DNA from: Caryophanales bacterium
Lineage (GTDB): Bacteria; Bacillota_I; Bacilli_A; RF39; UBA660
Assembly (NCBI GenBank): GCA_016288795.1
Contig: JAEELI010000002.1
Span: 1-64,000, forward strand
Reading direction: 5' to 3'
DNA: 64,000 nt
Part shown: in pieces, positions 1-13,054 of the stretch
Layout of the letters: each line of letters starts with the position of its first letter
How positions within the stretch are numbered: position 1 is the stretch's first letter
Translations under genes and position numbers: made by a program
Notes under the pieces: model-generated
Told to the model about the DNA's origin: nothing
Seen by the model: the letters and a program-made list of their open reading frames with translations, nothing else
Databases searched by the model: none

Positions 1-4616
<4,616 letters not shown>

Positions 4617-4704
4617 GATATCACCCCTATACATTTTTTTGGTTTTGGAAAATATAAATACGTCACCAATTTAAGATTTTAACAATAATTATAGGTAAAG
4701 TCAA

Positions 4705-5295
4705 CTAATTTTTGGCAGAAATTACCCAAAAACCTTTACTTTTGTCTATAATTTGGCAAAAACATACTTTTTCTAATTCTTTTATAGCACTTTTTGCCCC
4801 TTGATCTTTGGAAATTACAAACCATAATTCCCCATCTTTATTTAAATATTTCAATCCTCCTAAAAGAAATTCTTTCAAAACTTCTTTTCCTACTCTAATT
4901 GGAGGGTTGGTAATAATTAAATCATATTTTTTATCAATTGAACTATATATATTACTTTCTTTTACTTCACAATCAACTTTATTTATATCTACATTCATTT
5001 TGCACAAGTGCAGTGCTCTTTTATTAATATCTACCATATCAACATGGACTTTTAATATTTTAGATAACACTATACCAATAAACCCATAGCCACAGCCAAC
5101 ATCTAAAATACTTTGAATATTATTTTTAGAACTGCTTAAAAAAGTTTTCACCAAAAATAAACTAGCAAAATCAATTCTATTTTTAGAAAAAACTCCATTA
5201 TCACTTTTAAACACAAAATCATATTCATCTAAAGAGACATTTATGTCTCTAAGCTCACTTTTTAATTCTTTATTATTGGTCCAATAATGTTCCAA
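4705..5295 (-). CDS. Class I SAM-dependent methyltransferase, YbxB/RsmC-like
   Basis: A 196-residue methyltransferase of the small RsmC-like type, which methylate guanine N2 in 16S rRNA in characterised relatives. The SAM-binding motif DVGCGYGFIG is near residue 65 and the catalytic NPP motif (TNPPIRVG) near residue 130, typical of N-methyltransferases of this fold. B. subtilis has ybxB immediately before rpoB, and the same order is seen here, which supports orthology. It is the first gene of the rpoB-rpoC transcript, behind a SigA promoter at 5325-5353. The exact target base is inferred, not shown. Confidence 0.85.
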   Translation of the reverse strand: MEHYWTNNKELKSELRDINVSLDEYDFVFKSDNGVFSKNRIDFASLFLVKTFLSSSKNNIQSILDVGCGYGFIGIVLSKILKVHVDMVDINKRALHLCKMNVDINKVDCEVKESNIYSSIDKKYDLIITNPPIRVGKEVLKEFLLGGLKYLNKDGELWFVISKDQGAKSAIKELEKVCFCQIIDKSKGFWVISAKN

Positions 5296-5324
5296 ATATT
5301 ATTCCCCGTTTCCCGTATGCAACT

Positions 5325-5353
5325 AGTATAGCACAATTAAAAAGGCGAAACAA
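5325..5353 (-). promoter_or_regulatory. SigA promoter of the ybxB-rpoB-rpoC operon
   Basis: On the minus strand TTGTTT (5353-5348), a 17-base spacer and TATACT (5330-5325), about 30 bases before the ybxB start. Confidence 0.7.
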
Positions 5354-5402
5354 GAAAGAATTGGACATTATTTTCGATATTTACACAATTCATTTTTTAT
5401 TA

Positions 5403-5430
5403 CAAAAAAAAGTTAGCTTTCGCTAACTTA
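5403..5430 (-). terminator. Rho-independent terminator of hup
   Basis: Minus-strand hairpin AGTTAGC-GAAA-GCTAACT followed by eight T, just after the HU stop codon. Confidence 0.9.
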
Positions 5431-5447
5431 TTTTCCTAATTAAAATA

Positions 5448-5720
5448 TTAGTTTAATTTGTCTTTTAATTTGCTTCCAGCTTTGAATGAAGCAACTGTCT
5501 TAGCAGGAATCTTTAATGGTTCTTTAGTTAAAGGATTAATTCCTTCTCTAGCAGCTCTTTTTTTAGCACTAAATGTACCAAAACCAACTAAAGTAACTTT
5601 TCCTTCCTTCTTTAATCCAGTAGAAATTCCTTCTAGAACTGCATCTAAAGCTCTACCAGCATCAGCCTTTGTTAAATTAGCTTTTTTTGCAACATATTCT
5701 ACTAATTCTGTTTTAGACAT
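5448..5720 (-). CDS. hup: DNA-binding protein HU
   Basis: Nucleoid-associated histone-like protein of 90 residues, the standard HU length. It contains the alpha-helical dimerisation part (residues 1-45), VGFGTFSAKKRAAREG at the start of the DNA-binding arm and the PAKTVASFKAGSKLKDKL end. HU dimers bend and compact DNA with little sequence preference. It is monocistronic, with its own SigA-type promoter and a strong terminator, and an AGAGGAGG-type ribosome-binding site, consistent with high expression. Confidence 0.97.
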   Translation of the reverse strand: MSKTELVEYVAKKANLTKADAGRALDAVLEGISTGLKKEGKVTLVGFGTFSAKKRAAREGINPLTKEPLKIPAKTVASFKAGSKLKDKLN

Positions 5721-5776
5721 GTTTCTTTACCTCCTCTAGTAACATAATCTTAAGGACCTATTGTCCTCACATAATA

Positions 5777-5805
5777 AGAGTAGCAAAAAAGCACGATAAA
5801 ATCAA
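5777..5805 (-). promoter_or_regulatory. SigA promoter of hup
   Basis: Minus strand TTGATT (5805-5800), 17 bases, TACTCT (5782-5777). The transcript would have a leader of about 50 bases. Confidence 0.55.
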
Positions 5806-5806
5806 C

Positions 5807-5843
5807 AAAAAATAGTGAAATTAATTAATATTTCACTATTTTT
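5807..5843 (-). terminator. Terminator of spoIVA
   Basis: Minus-strand hairpin AAATAGTGAAATATT/AATTTCACTATTT followed by a T run. It lies about 50 bases beyond the spoIVA stop. Confidence 0.8.
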
Positions 5844-5894
5844 ATAAAAACTGGACTATTTTTAACATCTAAATGTGTAAAATAAAGTCAAATA

Positions 5895-7373
5895 TTATAG
5901 AACTATAGCTATTAAATTATTGCTTCCCTTATTAACTATCTTAGTTACTGTATTAGATAATTTAAAGCGAGTATTCTCTGGCATCATATTTAATTTAGCT
6001 TGAATACCTTCCTGAACAATAACTTCTAAACTACGCCCAAATATTTCACTCTTCCAAATACTTCCCGGATCACTTTCATAATCTTTCATCAAATAACTTA
6101 TTAATTCTTTGCTTTGTAGTTCAGTGCCTATTATTGGTTCAAATGTATATTCAACATCTACCTTCATCAAGTGTAGTGATGACGCCAGTGCTTTTAGTTT
6201 AACTCCATATCTACTGCCCTGTTTAACAATCTCTGGCGTCTCTAAAGTTAAATCTTTTAATACGGGACTCACTATACCATATCCAGTTGTTTTAGCTTGC
6301 TTCAATGCTGATCTAATCGAATCTGTTTCTGCTTTGTTCTCTTTATATGTTGCAAATATTTTTAACAATCCTGCTTTAGTAGTAGCACTTTCTCCCATTA
6401 GTGACTTCAATGTCTCATCATATAGTTCATTTGGACTTTCAAGGGTAATTGTTATAATTCCTGAGGCGCTATCAAGTTCACTAATGAAAGCTTTAGATAT
6501 ATATTCACTATCTTCGAAATGATTGACTATATCATCAACATCTTTTAATTTTTCAACAGTTATAACGCTTTCCTTAATCTTATCAAGGTAATGCATTTTA
6601 ATGCTATTACTGTTTGGTAAAACGTGAACCCACTCAGGCATATTTACTAAAATATCTAGAACTGGAAATTCATATAATGCCTTTTTTAATATACTCATTA
6701 TTTCTTTTTCATTCATATTCTCCACATTTATTGGCATAACAGGAACATCATATTTTTCTTCTAAAGACTGTCTTAACTCCAAAGTCTCTGTATTAGTTGG
6801 ATGAACTGTATTTAAGATGACAATGAATGGCTTACCAATACCCTTTAATTCTGAAATTACTTTTTCTTCAGCCTCTACATAATTATCTCTTTTTATTTCT
6901 CCAAACGAACCATCAGTCGTTACGACTAAGCCTATGGTTGAATGATCTTTTATAACTTTTTCGGTTCCTATTTCTGCTGCTTCTACAAAAGGAACTGCAT
7001 CAGGAAACCATGGGGTCTTTACCATTCTAGGATTTCCATCTTCATCCTCATATCCGTTTGAGCCAGGGATTATATAGCCCACACAATCTACTAATTTAAT
7101 TTCGGTTTCAAATGAATCAACCACTATTCTTGCTCCATTTGAAGGAACGAACTTCGGCTCTGTGGTCATGATTGTTTTACCTTCGGCGCTTTGTGGTATC
7201 TCATCTAAACACTTTTTCTTATCAAAATCATCAGTTATATTTGGGACAACCAAGTTCTCTATAAATCTTTTTATAAAAGTTGATTTACCTGTTCTAACCG
7301 CTCCTACTACACCCAAATATATTTCGCCATTTCCTCTTTTTGATATCGAAGAGATAATATTTTCCTTTTCCAT
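5895..7373 (-). CDS. spoIVA: Stage IV sporulation protein A, spore coat ATPase
   Basis: Morphogenetic ATPase that polymerises on the outer forespore membrane and forms the platform on which the spore coat is built; made in the mother cell. Length 492 is exactly that of the B. subtilis protein. The Walker A motif GAVRTGKST is at residues 24-32 and the N-terminal GTPase-like domain runs to about residue 240, followed by the middle and C-terminal domains that drive assembly. The start has an AAAGGTGAA ribosome-binding site. A SigE-like promoter lies upstream at 7395-7423. Together with cotE and sigK in this window it shows that the organism makes spores. Confidence 0.98.
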   Translation of the reverse strand: MEKENIISSISKRGNGEIYLGVVGAVRTGKSTFIKRFIENLVVPNITDDFDKKKCLDEIPQSAEGKTIMTTEPKFVPSNGARIVVDSFETEIKLVDCVGYIIPGSNGYEDEDGNPRMVKTPWFPDAVPFVEAAEIGTEKVIKDHSTIGLVVTTDGSFGEIKRDNYVEAEEKVISELKGIGKPFIVILNTVHPTNTETLELRQSLEEKYDVPVMPINVENMNEKEIMSILKKALYEFPVLDILVNMPEWVHVLPNSNSIKMHYLDKIKESVITVEKLKDVDDIVNHFEDSEYISKAFISELDSASGIITITLESPNELYDETLKSLMGESATTKAGLLKIFATYKENKAETDSIRSALKQAKTTGYGIVSPVLKDLTLETPEIVKQGSRYGVKLKALASSLHLMKVDVEYTFEPIIGTELQSKELISYLMKDYESDPGSIWKSEIFGRSLEVIVQEGIQAKLNMMPENTRFKLSNTVTKIVNKGSNNLIAIVL

Positions 7374-7394
7374 TAATTCACCTTTTTCTACTTA

Positions 7395-7423
7395 ATGCTA
7401 TGAGAACTATAAAAACTTTATAC
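7395..7423 (-). promoter_or_regulatory. Possible SigE promoter of spoIVA
   Basis: Minus strand GTATAAA (7423-7417), 14 bases, CATAGCAT (7402-7395), close to the SigE pattern of an ATA-type -35 and CATACAnT -10. Early mother-cell expression of spoIVA is known in B. subtilis; the assignment here is by motif only. Confidence 0.45.
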
Positions 7424-7456
7424 CAAAAAATGCACAATCAATTAAGATTGTGCATG
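7424..7456 (-). terminator. Terminator upstream of spoIVA
   Basis: Minus-strand hairpin TGCACAATC/GATTGTGCA followed by TTTTTT. It probably ends transcription of the secreted-protein gene at 7564-8433, about 110 bases away. Confidence 0.8.
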
Positions 7457-7563
7457 TCTTTCTTGCAGTTTTTGTCGCGACTCTTAAGATTAACTCATAA
7501 TATTCCAGAGTCAAAAAATATTAGAGTTTTTTAGACATTTTTTTAAAATATTTTTGTTCGTTT

Positions 7564-8433
7564 TTAATATGATAGGCTAACGCCGCTCATACCGTCGTAT
7601 TTTGTAGAAATGTTATACGGATATGAGAATACGCTTCCCAACCCAGCGCCAGATAAAGTATAATTTTGTGAATCTGCTAACGATAAATTAGTTACGGCAT
7701 GTTGATAAGAAGCAAATATATCAGGATGAGTAATAGTCGGCGATACATCAGCATCAATTATCAATTGCAACTCAGTAATCGTGCTATTAACAATATTCAT
7801 TGATATACCAAAGCCATTACTAAACTTCTTTATATTAGTTCCATTCCATGCATAATTGATTGTATGATATGTTCCGCTTGAATCTTTATATATTTGTCTC
7901 CCAATTTGAGATCCGTTTCTAAAGTTAAAACCGTACCCGCGAAAACCAATTACATCATAAGACCTCGTTACCGGAATGCCTTTCCATGTTGCTGTAAATG
8001 TAACATAATTATATGTTGTTCCGCCAACTAATATTAATGTTATTTTTTTGGCACCAGTTTCATAGGAACTTGAACCACTAGGTAAAGATTTCTCTCCACC
8101 TGAAGTTTCATTATTCGGTTTGATGTAGTTTTCATATTCTTCTTCCGTCATTTCTCTTTCAGTAGTAAGGTTTAAACTACTGTTATATGTTGTCTCAATA
8201 TATTTTGTTTCTTTAATGATATTAGAATAATCCAAACTCAATAGTTTTTCATATTGTGATTCATCCATTGTCATAATATATTCATGGCTGTGAACTTGTA
8301 TGAAATTTGCATATTCTTCTTCGCTAATAATAATACCATTATAATTAGTAATTGATTTTGCAAAAGTTATAATTGGAAAAAAAGCTAACAAACCAACAAA
8401 CATATATATTATTGTTTTCCAATTTTTCAACAT
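7564..8433 (-). CDS. Secreted protein of unknown function
   Basis: About 289 residues from an ATG at 8433, chosen because AAAGGAG precedes it by 5 bases; a longer reading from a TTG is possible. A hydrophobic signal segment ending in FAKS suggests Sec export. Residues about 30-110 carry three similar short acidic units (SEEEYANFI, DESQYEKLL, TEEEYENYI), then a Gly/Ser linker and a beta-rich domain of about 160 residues. No catalytic motif was recognised. It has its own SigA promoter at 8454-8482. I do not recognise the family and give no function. Confidence 0.8.
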   Translation of the reverse strand: MLKNWKTIIYMFVGLLAFFPIITFAKSITNYNGIIISEEEYANFIQVHSHEYIMTMDESQYEKLLSLDYSNIIKETKYIETTYNSSLNLTTEREMTEEEYENYIKPNNETSGGEKSLPSGSSSYETGAKKITLILVGGTTYNYVTFTATWKGIPVTRSYDVIGFRGYGFNFRNGSQIGRQIYKDSSGTYHTINYAWNGTNIKKFSNGFGISMNIVNSTITELQLIIDADVSPTITHPDIFASYQHAVTNLSLADSQNYTLSGAGLGSVFSYPYNISTKYDGMSGVSLSY

Positions 8434-8453
8434 CTCAACTCCTTTCCAACTCA

Positions 8454-8482
8454 ATTCTAAAAATCGTGTCGAAAAGTAGCAA
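8454..8482 (-). promoter_or_regulatory. SigA promoter of the secreted-protein gene
   Basis: Minus strand TTGCTA (8482-8477), 17 bases, TAGAAT (8459-8454). The leader would be only about 15 bases, just enough for the ribosome-binding site. Confidence 0.5.
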
Positions 8483-8495
8483 CCTATTTTGCCGA

Positions 8496-8529
8496 GAGAA
8501 AAGCCTTCTCAATTATTGAGAAGGCTTTA
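8496..8529 (-). terminator. Terminator of the membrane-anchored HTH gene
   Basis: Minus-strand hairpin AAGCCTTCTCAA/TTGAGAAGGCTT followed by TTCTCTC. The gene's stop codon lies inside the upstream arm. Confidence 0.75.
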
Positions 8530-9654
8530 ATTAATATGCTTCAAAATGTTATTGTTTAAAAAATCCATAGCCTCTTTATAATTGTTACATTTGCCAATGT
8601 TACAGCTTGTTACTTTGCTCTTGCCATAATCATAAATGTAGTTTTCCACTTCAATATTCTCTGAATTGAAAATCTTGACTTCGAGTGAATTTGTATTTAA
8701 TAATAGAACATAATTATACACAAATGATTCTTTCTTGTAGTATGCATTAATTATTTTTGAATCAATAAAAAAATTTATATATCCAGCATTTAACTTTTTT
8801 TGATAAAAAGTATTATTAATTAACTTAAATCCTTGTTGTTTTAATATTGAATCTGTACTGTAACTATCACCATCTTCACTGTTGGATATTACTAATTCAT
8901 TTTTGATGTTTTTTTCAATTAATTTATTATTAGTAAAGTTCATTTTAAAATCCAATTTAGCAATATATTCTTTTGCATTACTACTATTAATAACTCTAAC
9001 TCTTAAATATAGGTTATTAAAATATTTACTTAAATCATCTACCACACTATAGCCAGCATAGTTAGAAAAACGAATTTCGTCTAAACTAGTAAAACTTTGT
9101 AAAATATGTTCTTTATTATTATCTAAGTAGAACAAATCAACGTTTACTATATCATTTTGTTTTATGACATCATTTCTAAACTTTATTTCTTTTAAGTATA
9201 ACTCATCCTTTATTCTAGTTTCTATATAGACTCCAACTTTACTTCTTAAATCTTTACTTTCTAAGTAGACATCATAAACCTTAAATCTATTATATGATTT
9301 AGTAAAGATAATTGATGTTATAAGAATTATAACTATTAGTAGGGCTACTACAGTAATAATCTTAATTGCATCTGATTTTTCTTTATCTCTTTTTGTGAAT
9401 TCTTTAATAACATCATGAACTAAAGACTCATCACCTTCTAGATCAGCTGATGCAACTATTAAATCTTGTAACGGAACTTTAAAAAGTTTACTAATTCTTA
9501 CTAAGGTCTCAACATGAGGTATACTTATTCCTGTTTCCCATCTAGATATAGCTTTATCACTAACATTTATTTTATTAGCTAAATCTTTTTGAGTCCAATG
9601 GTTTTTATTTCTAATCTCTACTAGTATTTTTCCAAACTTATTATCCATACACAT
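8527..9654 (-). CDS. Membrane-anchored XRE-family regulator
   Basis: A 375-residue protein with an N-terminal Cro/CI-type helix-turn-helix (residues about 8-62, with TQKDLANKINVSDKAISRWE), a linker, one membrane span near residues 99-121 and an outer domain of about 250 residues with no recognised fold. It probably binds DNA from the membrane and senses something outside. The start is ATG at 9654 or 9648. The -10 box ends 8 bases before the first ATG and there is no Shine-Dalgarno site, so the message looks leaderless. A second protein of the same architecture is at 17568-18245. Confidence 0.8.
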   Translation of the reverse strand: MCMDNKFGKILVEIRNKNHWTQKDLANKINVSDKAISRWETGISIPHVETLVRISKLFKVPLQDLIVASADLEGDESLVHDVIKEFTKRDKEKSDAIKIITVVALLIVIILITSIIFTKSYNRFKVYDVYLESKDLRSKVGVYIETRIKDELYLKEIKFRNDVIKQNDIVNVDLFYLDNNKEHILQSFTSLDEIRFSNYAGYSVVDDLSKYFNNLYLRVRVINSSNAKEYIAKLDFKMNFTNNKLIEKNIKNELVISNSEDGDSYSTDSILKQQGFKLINNTFYQKKLNAGYINFFIDSKIINAYYKKESFVYNYVLLLNTNSLEVKIFNSENIEVENYIYDYGKSKVTSCNIGKCNNYKEAMDFLNNNILKHIN

Positions 9655-9662
9655 CCAAATTT

Positions 9663-9690
9663 ATTATAACAAACAAAAAGAAAATAACAA
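9663..9690 (-). promoter_or_regulatory. SigA promoter of the membrane-anchored HTH gene, within the nth terminator
   Basis: Minus strand TTGTTA (9690-9685), 16 bases, TATAAT (9668-9663). The -35 lies in the downstream arm of the nth terminator hairpin. The -10 to ATG distance of 8 bases implies a 5' leader of 0-3 bases for the first ATG. Confidence 0.55.
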
Positions 9691-9705
9691 CCTTAGTTGT
9701 TATTA
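9676..9705 (-). terminator. Terminator of the nth operon
   Basis: Minus-strand hairpin AATAACAAC-TAAG-GTTGTTATT followed by TTCTTTTTG, overlapping the nth stop codon. Confidence 0.75.
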
Positions 9706-10310
9706 TATGAGCATTTATCTTTAAAAGGACATTCTTGACATTTAGGTTTTATACTTAAACAAGTATATCTTCCAAAGAGAACTAATTGATGATGTAATCT
9801 ACTCCATTTATCTTTTGGAAAAAATTTCATTAATTTCTTTTCCACTATCAAAACATCATCACTATTGTTAGCAATACCTAATCTTTTAGATACTCGATTA
9901 ACATGAGTATCTACTGCTATTGCTGGTTCATTAAATAGATTGGCTAAAACCACATTTGTAGTCTTTCTTCCTACTCCAGGTAAACTTTCTAAGTATTCTC
10001 TATCATTAGGAACTATTCCATTATAATCTTTTATTAATCTCTTACAAATATCTTTTACATATTGAGCTTTTCTTTTACTTGTTCCTATAGATTTAATAAT
10101 TTTTTCTATTGCCTCTACATCTAAATTACTTAGATTATTGATATTATATTTAAATAGTTCTTTAGTTACACTATTTACTCTTTTATCTGTAGTTTGAGCA
10201 GATAAGACTGTAGCTAATAACAACTCATAATCTTTATCATAATCTAATTCACACTTAGGATTGGGTATTAATATATCTAAATTATTAATAATTTCTTTAC
10301 TACTTATCAT
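9693..10310 (-). CDS. nth: Endonuclease III
   Basis: Base-excision repair glycosylase/AP lyase for oxidised pyrimidines, 205 residues. The helix-hairpin-helix LPGVGRKT holds the catalytic lysine, the catalytic aspartate is in VDTHVNRVSKRLG, and the C-terminal 4Fe-4S cluster cysteines are in the CLSIKPKCQECPFKDKC segment. It overlaps dnaD by 11 bases; the dnaD-nth pair is conserved in Bacilli. Confidence 0.97.
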   Translation of the reverse strand: MISSKEIINNLDILIPNPKCELDYDKDYELLLATVLSAQTTDKRVNSVTKELFKYNINNLSNLDVEAIEKIIKSIGTSKRKAQYVKDICKRLIKDYNGIVPNDREYLESLPGVGRKTTNVVLANLFNEPAIAVDTHVNRVSKRLGIANNSDDVLIVEKKLMKFFPKDKWSRLHHQLVLFGRYTCLSIKPKCQECPFKDKCSYNNN

Positions 10311-10929
10311 AATCTTCTAACCAATTATAATTATAAATATTTGTTTCATCTAATTTGGGATTATCATATCTATTTTCCATTAATTTATCTACATCTTTAC
10401 TTGTCTTAATACCTTTTTTACTCCATTCATATAATATAGTATCAATATATCTTATATTAGTAGCACCATTATATACGGCTTCTTGTAAGGCTCTTATTAT
10501 TAACTCTTCATCATACATTTTATCTATCCATACTTTTATTATTTCAAATTCAGTTCCATTTAATGGTCTTCTAAATTCTTTTTCAAATGTAGTAAATATA
10601 TCATCTTTTAGTCTTTTATTATTTTCTTCTTTTTTCTTATCTAAAATCATCTTATAAAATTTATCTAGAGATACTTTATCAACTATTTTATTATTATTAT
10701 CTTTCTCACTATTTATTGATATTACTCCCTTAGTTAATAAACCATTATAAGCCTCTAATATTTCTTCTTTATTTATTTTTAATCTATTACATATTTTATC
10801 TAAATCAAAAGTCAAATCATCGGAATTTTCAAAAAATATTAATAACAAAAATTCAGTCAAAGTTAATTTTAATTTATTGGCTTCTTCTATAAAATTTGCT
10901 TCAACTACAAACTTTTTGTTATTTCCCAT
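10300..10929 (-). CDS. dnaD: Primosome protein DnaD
   Basis: Replication-initiation and restart protein of low-GC Gram-positives that works with DnaB and DnaI to load the replicative helicase. 209 residues: an N-terminal winged-helix part (to about residue 95, EANKLKLTLTEFLLLIFF) and a C-terminal DnaD domain with the YNGATNIRYIDTILYEW segment typical of this family. It starts at an ATG with a GGAGGG site and is followed directly by nth. Its partners DnaI and DnaB are encoded at 59.8-62.0 kb of the same window. Confidence 0.93.
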   Translation of the reverse strand: MGNNKKFVVEANFIEEANKLKLTLTEFLLLIFFENSDDLTFDLDKICNRLKINKEEILEAYNGLLTKGVISINSEKDNNNKIVDKVSLDKFYKMILDKKKEENNKRLKDDIFTTFEKEFRRPLNGTEFEIIKVWIDKMYDEELIIRALQEAVYNGATNIRYIDTILYEWSKKGIKTSKDVDKLMENRYDNPKLDETNIYNYNWLEDYDK

Positions 10930-10931
10930 GA

Positions 10932-12017
10932 TTATCCCTCCTTTAATTTTATAATAGCTTTCTTTAAATCATTATTTTTATTCTTTATTTTTTTATCTAA
11001 AATCAAGTATACTAATTCTTTTTTTACTTCATTAATCTTTTTTGAAGGCTCAATGTTTAATAAATTAATAATTTCTTGACTACTTATTTGTAATTCTTTA
11101 ACAGATTTAATAGGTAATTTTTGGGCCATTTTATACACTGATTTTTTATTAATATTTAATATATCAGCAGCGACTGAAGATACATATAGACCATATTTAT
11201 AAATAGTCTTATTATCTATAACTCCAGCATCAATTATTTGCCTAATGTTTATTATATTAGTTAATTCTTGTTTTGTCCATGCAAAGTTCTTTTCTAAATT
11301 TAATTGAGCCCACATTCCACAAATATCATTAACATAATCAATTCTATCATAGCTAATTCCTAATAATTCTAATATATGATATTTCTTTAATAGTTCTAAC
11401 CCTATTAAATAATTCTTAGATAATAATATTTTACTTATTTCTTCTTTTACTCTTATATCTGATAAAGTTTTAACTAACTCATAGTTTTTCTTTATACATT
11501 CATCTAACTCTTCATCTATTTCAAAGTTCAAAACCGCGGCAAATCTAATTGCTCTAAGGATCCTTAATGGATCTTCTTCAAGTTTCTCTTGAGCATTGCC
11601 AACCATTTTAATTTTTCTTAATCTTAAATCTTTAACTCCATCTAATAAATCTATTATCTTTTCTTTACTATCCATACATATAGTATTAATAGTAAAATCT
11701 CTTCTAATAATATCTTCTTCTAAATTATCTATATAGAGAATTTCTGTAGGTTTTCTTTTATCATACTTTAATTCTTTTCTAAAAGTCGTTATATCTATAT
11801 TGTATTTATTAATTTTAAGATTAAAACCACCATAAGTATTACTATTATAATTATTAGGAAATAATGCATGTAAATCTTTAGGTAATGCATTAGTACATAT
11901 ATCTATATCATAAGACTTTATTCCTAATAAATGATCTCTTACATATCCTCCAACTAAATATGCTTTATAACCAGAAGATTCTAATGAAACTAAAACTTTT
12001 TTAATTATTTTATCCAT
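10932..12017 (-). CDS. cca: CCA-adding tRNA nucleotidyltransferase
   Basis: Adds or repairs the 3' CCA end of tRNAs. 361 residues with the class II polymerase head: GGYVRD at about 22-27, the metal-binding DID pair at about 39-41, RRDFTINT near 110 and the neck motif DPLRILRAIRFA near 145. Lies 2 bases upstream of dnaD and 17 bases downstream of mutM, so it is probably in one transcript with them. Whether CCA-adding or only CC- or A-adding cannot be told from sequence alone. Confidence 0.95.
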   Translation of the reverse strand: MDKIIKKVLVSLESSGYKAYLVGGYVRDHLLGIKSYDIDICTNALPKDLHALFPNNYNSNTYGGFNLKINKYNIDITTFRKELKYDKRKPTEILYIDNLEEDIIRRDFTINTICMDSKEKIIDLLDGVKDLRLRKIKMVGNAQEKLEEDPLRILRAIRFAAVLNFEIDEELDECIKKNYELVKTLSDIRVKEEISKILLSKNYLIGLELLKKYHILELLGISYDRIDYVNDICGMWAQLNLEKNFAWTKQELTNIINIRQIIDAGVIDNKTIYKYGLYVSSVAADILNINKKSVYKMAQKLPIKSVKELQISSQEIINLLNIEPSKKINEVKKELVYLILDKKIKNKNNDLKKAIIKLKEG

Positions 12018-12034
12018 ATAACCACCTTATTAAG

Positions 12035-12853
12035 TTATTTTTGACATTTTTCACAATAATAAGTACTTCTTCCTCCAATTTTTATTCTTTTAATAATCTC
12101 ACCACAATTATAACATTTTTCTCCTTCTCTTTTATGAACTTTTAAATATTTTTGATAATTACCTATAACTCCTAAACTAGAAGTATAACTCTTAATTGTA
12201 GTTCCCCCTTCTTCTATTGCTTTTTCTAATATTATTTTAGCACCATTTATTATTCTTTCACACTCTTTTTTATTAATAGAACTTGTTTTTCTTAAGGGAT
12301 TAATCTTGGATAAATATAAGACTTCATCTACATAAATATTTCCTAGGCCACTAATAATTTCTTGATCTAATAAACAAGTTTTAATTGGGTTCTTTTTGTT
12401 TTTAAACTTATCTAATAAATAACTTGGTGTTAACTCTTTAGAAAACGGTTCATATCCTTGTTTTTTTATTTCTGGAGTCTCATATAAATCCTTTTTTTCT
12501 ATTATCTTCATTCTTCCAAATTTTCTAGTATCATGATATCTTAAATCGGTATTGTCATCAAATGAAATAATTATATGTTCATGTTTAGATATTTCATCTA
12601 AACTATTCTTAATAAAATACTTGCCTTCCATACGAAGATGACTCAACAAATAATGTTCTTTTAATTCAAATATTAACCATTTACCCACTCTCAATATATC
12701 TATAAACTCATTATTTATTAATATCTTTTTAAAATATTCTTCTTCGTTATCTAGCATCTTGTTATATAAAACTTTAACCCCCACGATTTTTTTGTGCAAT
12801 ATTCTATTGTTTAAAGTTCTTCTAACTGTTTCTACTTCAGCAAGTTCTGGCAT
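12035..12853 (-). CDS. mutM: Formamidopyrimidine-DNA glycosylase
   Basis: Removes 8-oxoguanine and Fapy lesions and cuts the strand by beta,delta-elimination. The start is the ATG at 12853 giving MPELAEVE, because the second residue, proline, is the catalytic nucleophile of this family; AGGTGATAAT precedes it. The frame also extends 10 codons further upstream, but that extension would bury the proline. 272 residues, with the C-terminal zinc finger (CYNCG and CEKC). Followed by cca. Confidence 0.96.
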   Translation of the reverse strand: MPELAEVETVRRTLNNRILHKKIVGVKVLYNKMLDNEEEYFKKILINNEFIDILRVGKWLIFELKEHYLLSHLRMEGKYFIKNSLDEISKHEHIIISFDDNTDLRYHDTRKFGRMKIIEKKDLYETPEIKKQGYEPFSKELTPSYLLDKFKNKKNPIKTCLLDQEIISGLGNIYVDEVLYLSKINPLRKTSSINKKECERIINGAKIILEKAIEEGGTTIKSYTSSLGVIGNYQKYLKVHKREGEKCYNCGEIIKRIKIGGRSTYYCEKCQK

Positions 12854-12886
12854 ATTATCACCTAAATATATCTTATCATACATTAT

Positions 12887-12915
12887 ATAAAAAGTAATGA
12901 TTAAAAATCATTACT
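12887..12915 (-). terminator. Terminator of the candidate small RNA
   Basis: Minus-strand hairpin AGTAATGAT-TTTTA-ATCATTACT followed by TTTT. It lies 116 bases beyond a separate polA terminator, which implies a transcript of its own. Confidence 0.8.
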
Positions 12916-12988
12916 GATTAACTTGAATATTTAGCAACTTGATATGGGGTGCTTCAGTTGAGCTACTAATATTTCTATTAAAATTATG
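12893..12988 (-). ncRNA. Candidate small RNA between polA and mutM
   Basis: About 80-95 bases of non-coding sequence lying between two rho-independent terminators. A possible promoter is TTGATC (13010-13005), 16 bases, CATAAT (12988-12983). The transcript would contain an imperfect stem (arms 12973-12956 and 12940-12926) whose loop presents GCACCCC, and would end in the terminator hairpin. C-rich loops complementary to Shine-Dalgarno sites are a feature of several Bacillota small RNAs. The family is not recognised. Confidence 0.5.
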
Positions 12989-13024
12989 CTATATGACCCT
13001 ATTGGATCAACACATATAAAGACA

Positions 13025-13054
13025 ATTAAAAAGTAGATTTATATAAATCTACTT
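13025..13054 (-). terminator. Terminator of polA
   Basis: Minus-strand hairpin AAGTAGATTTA/TAAATCTACTT followed by TTTAATTG, starting at the polA stop codon. Confidence 0.8.
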
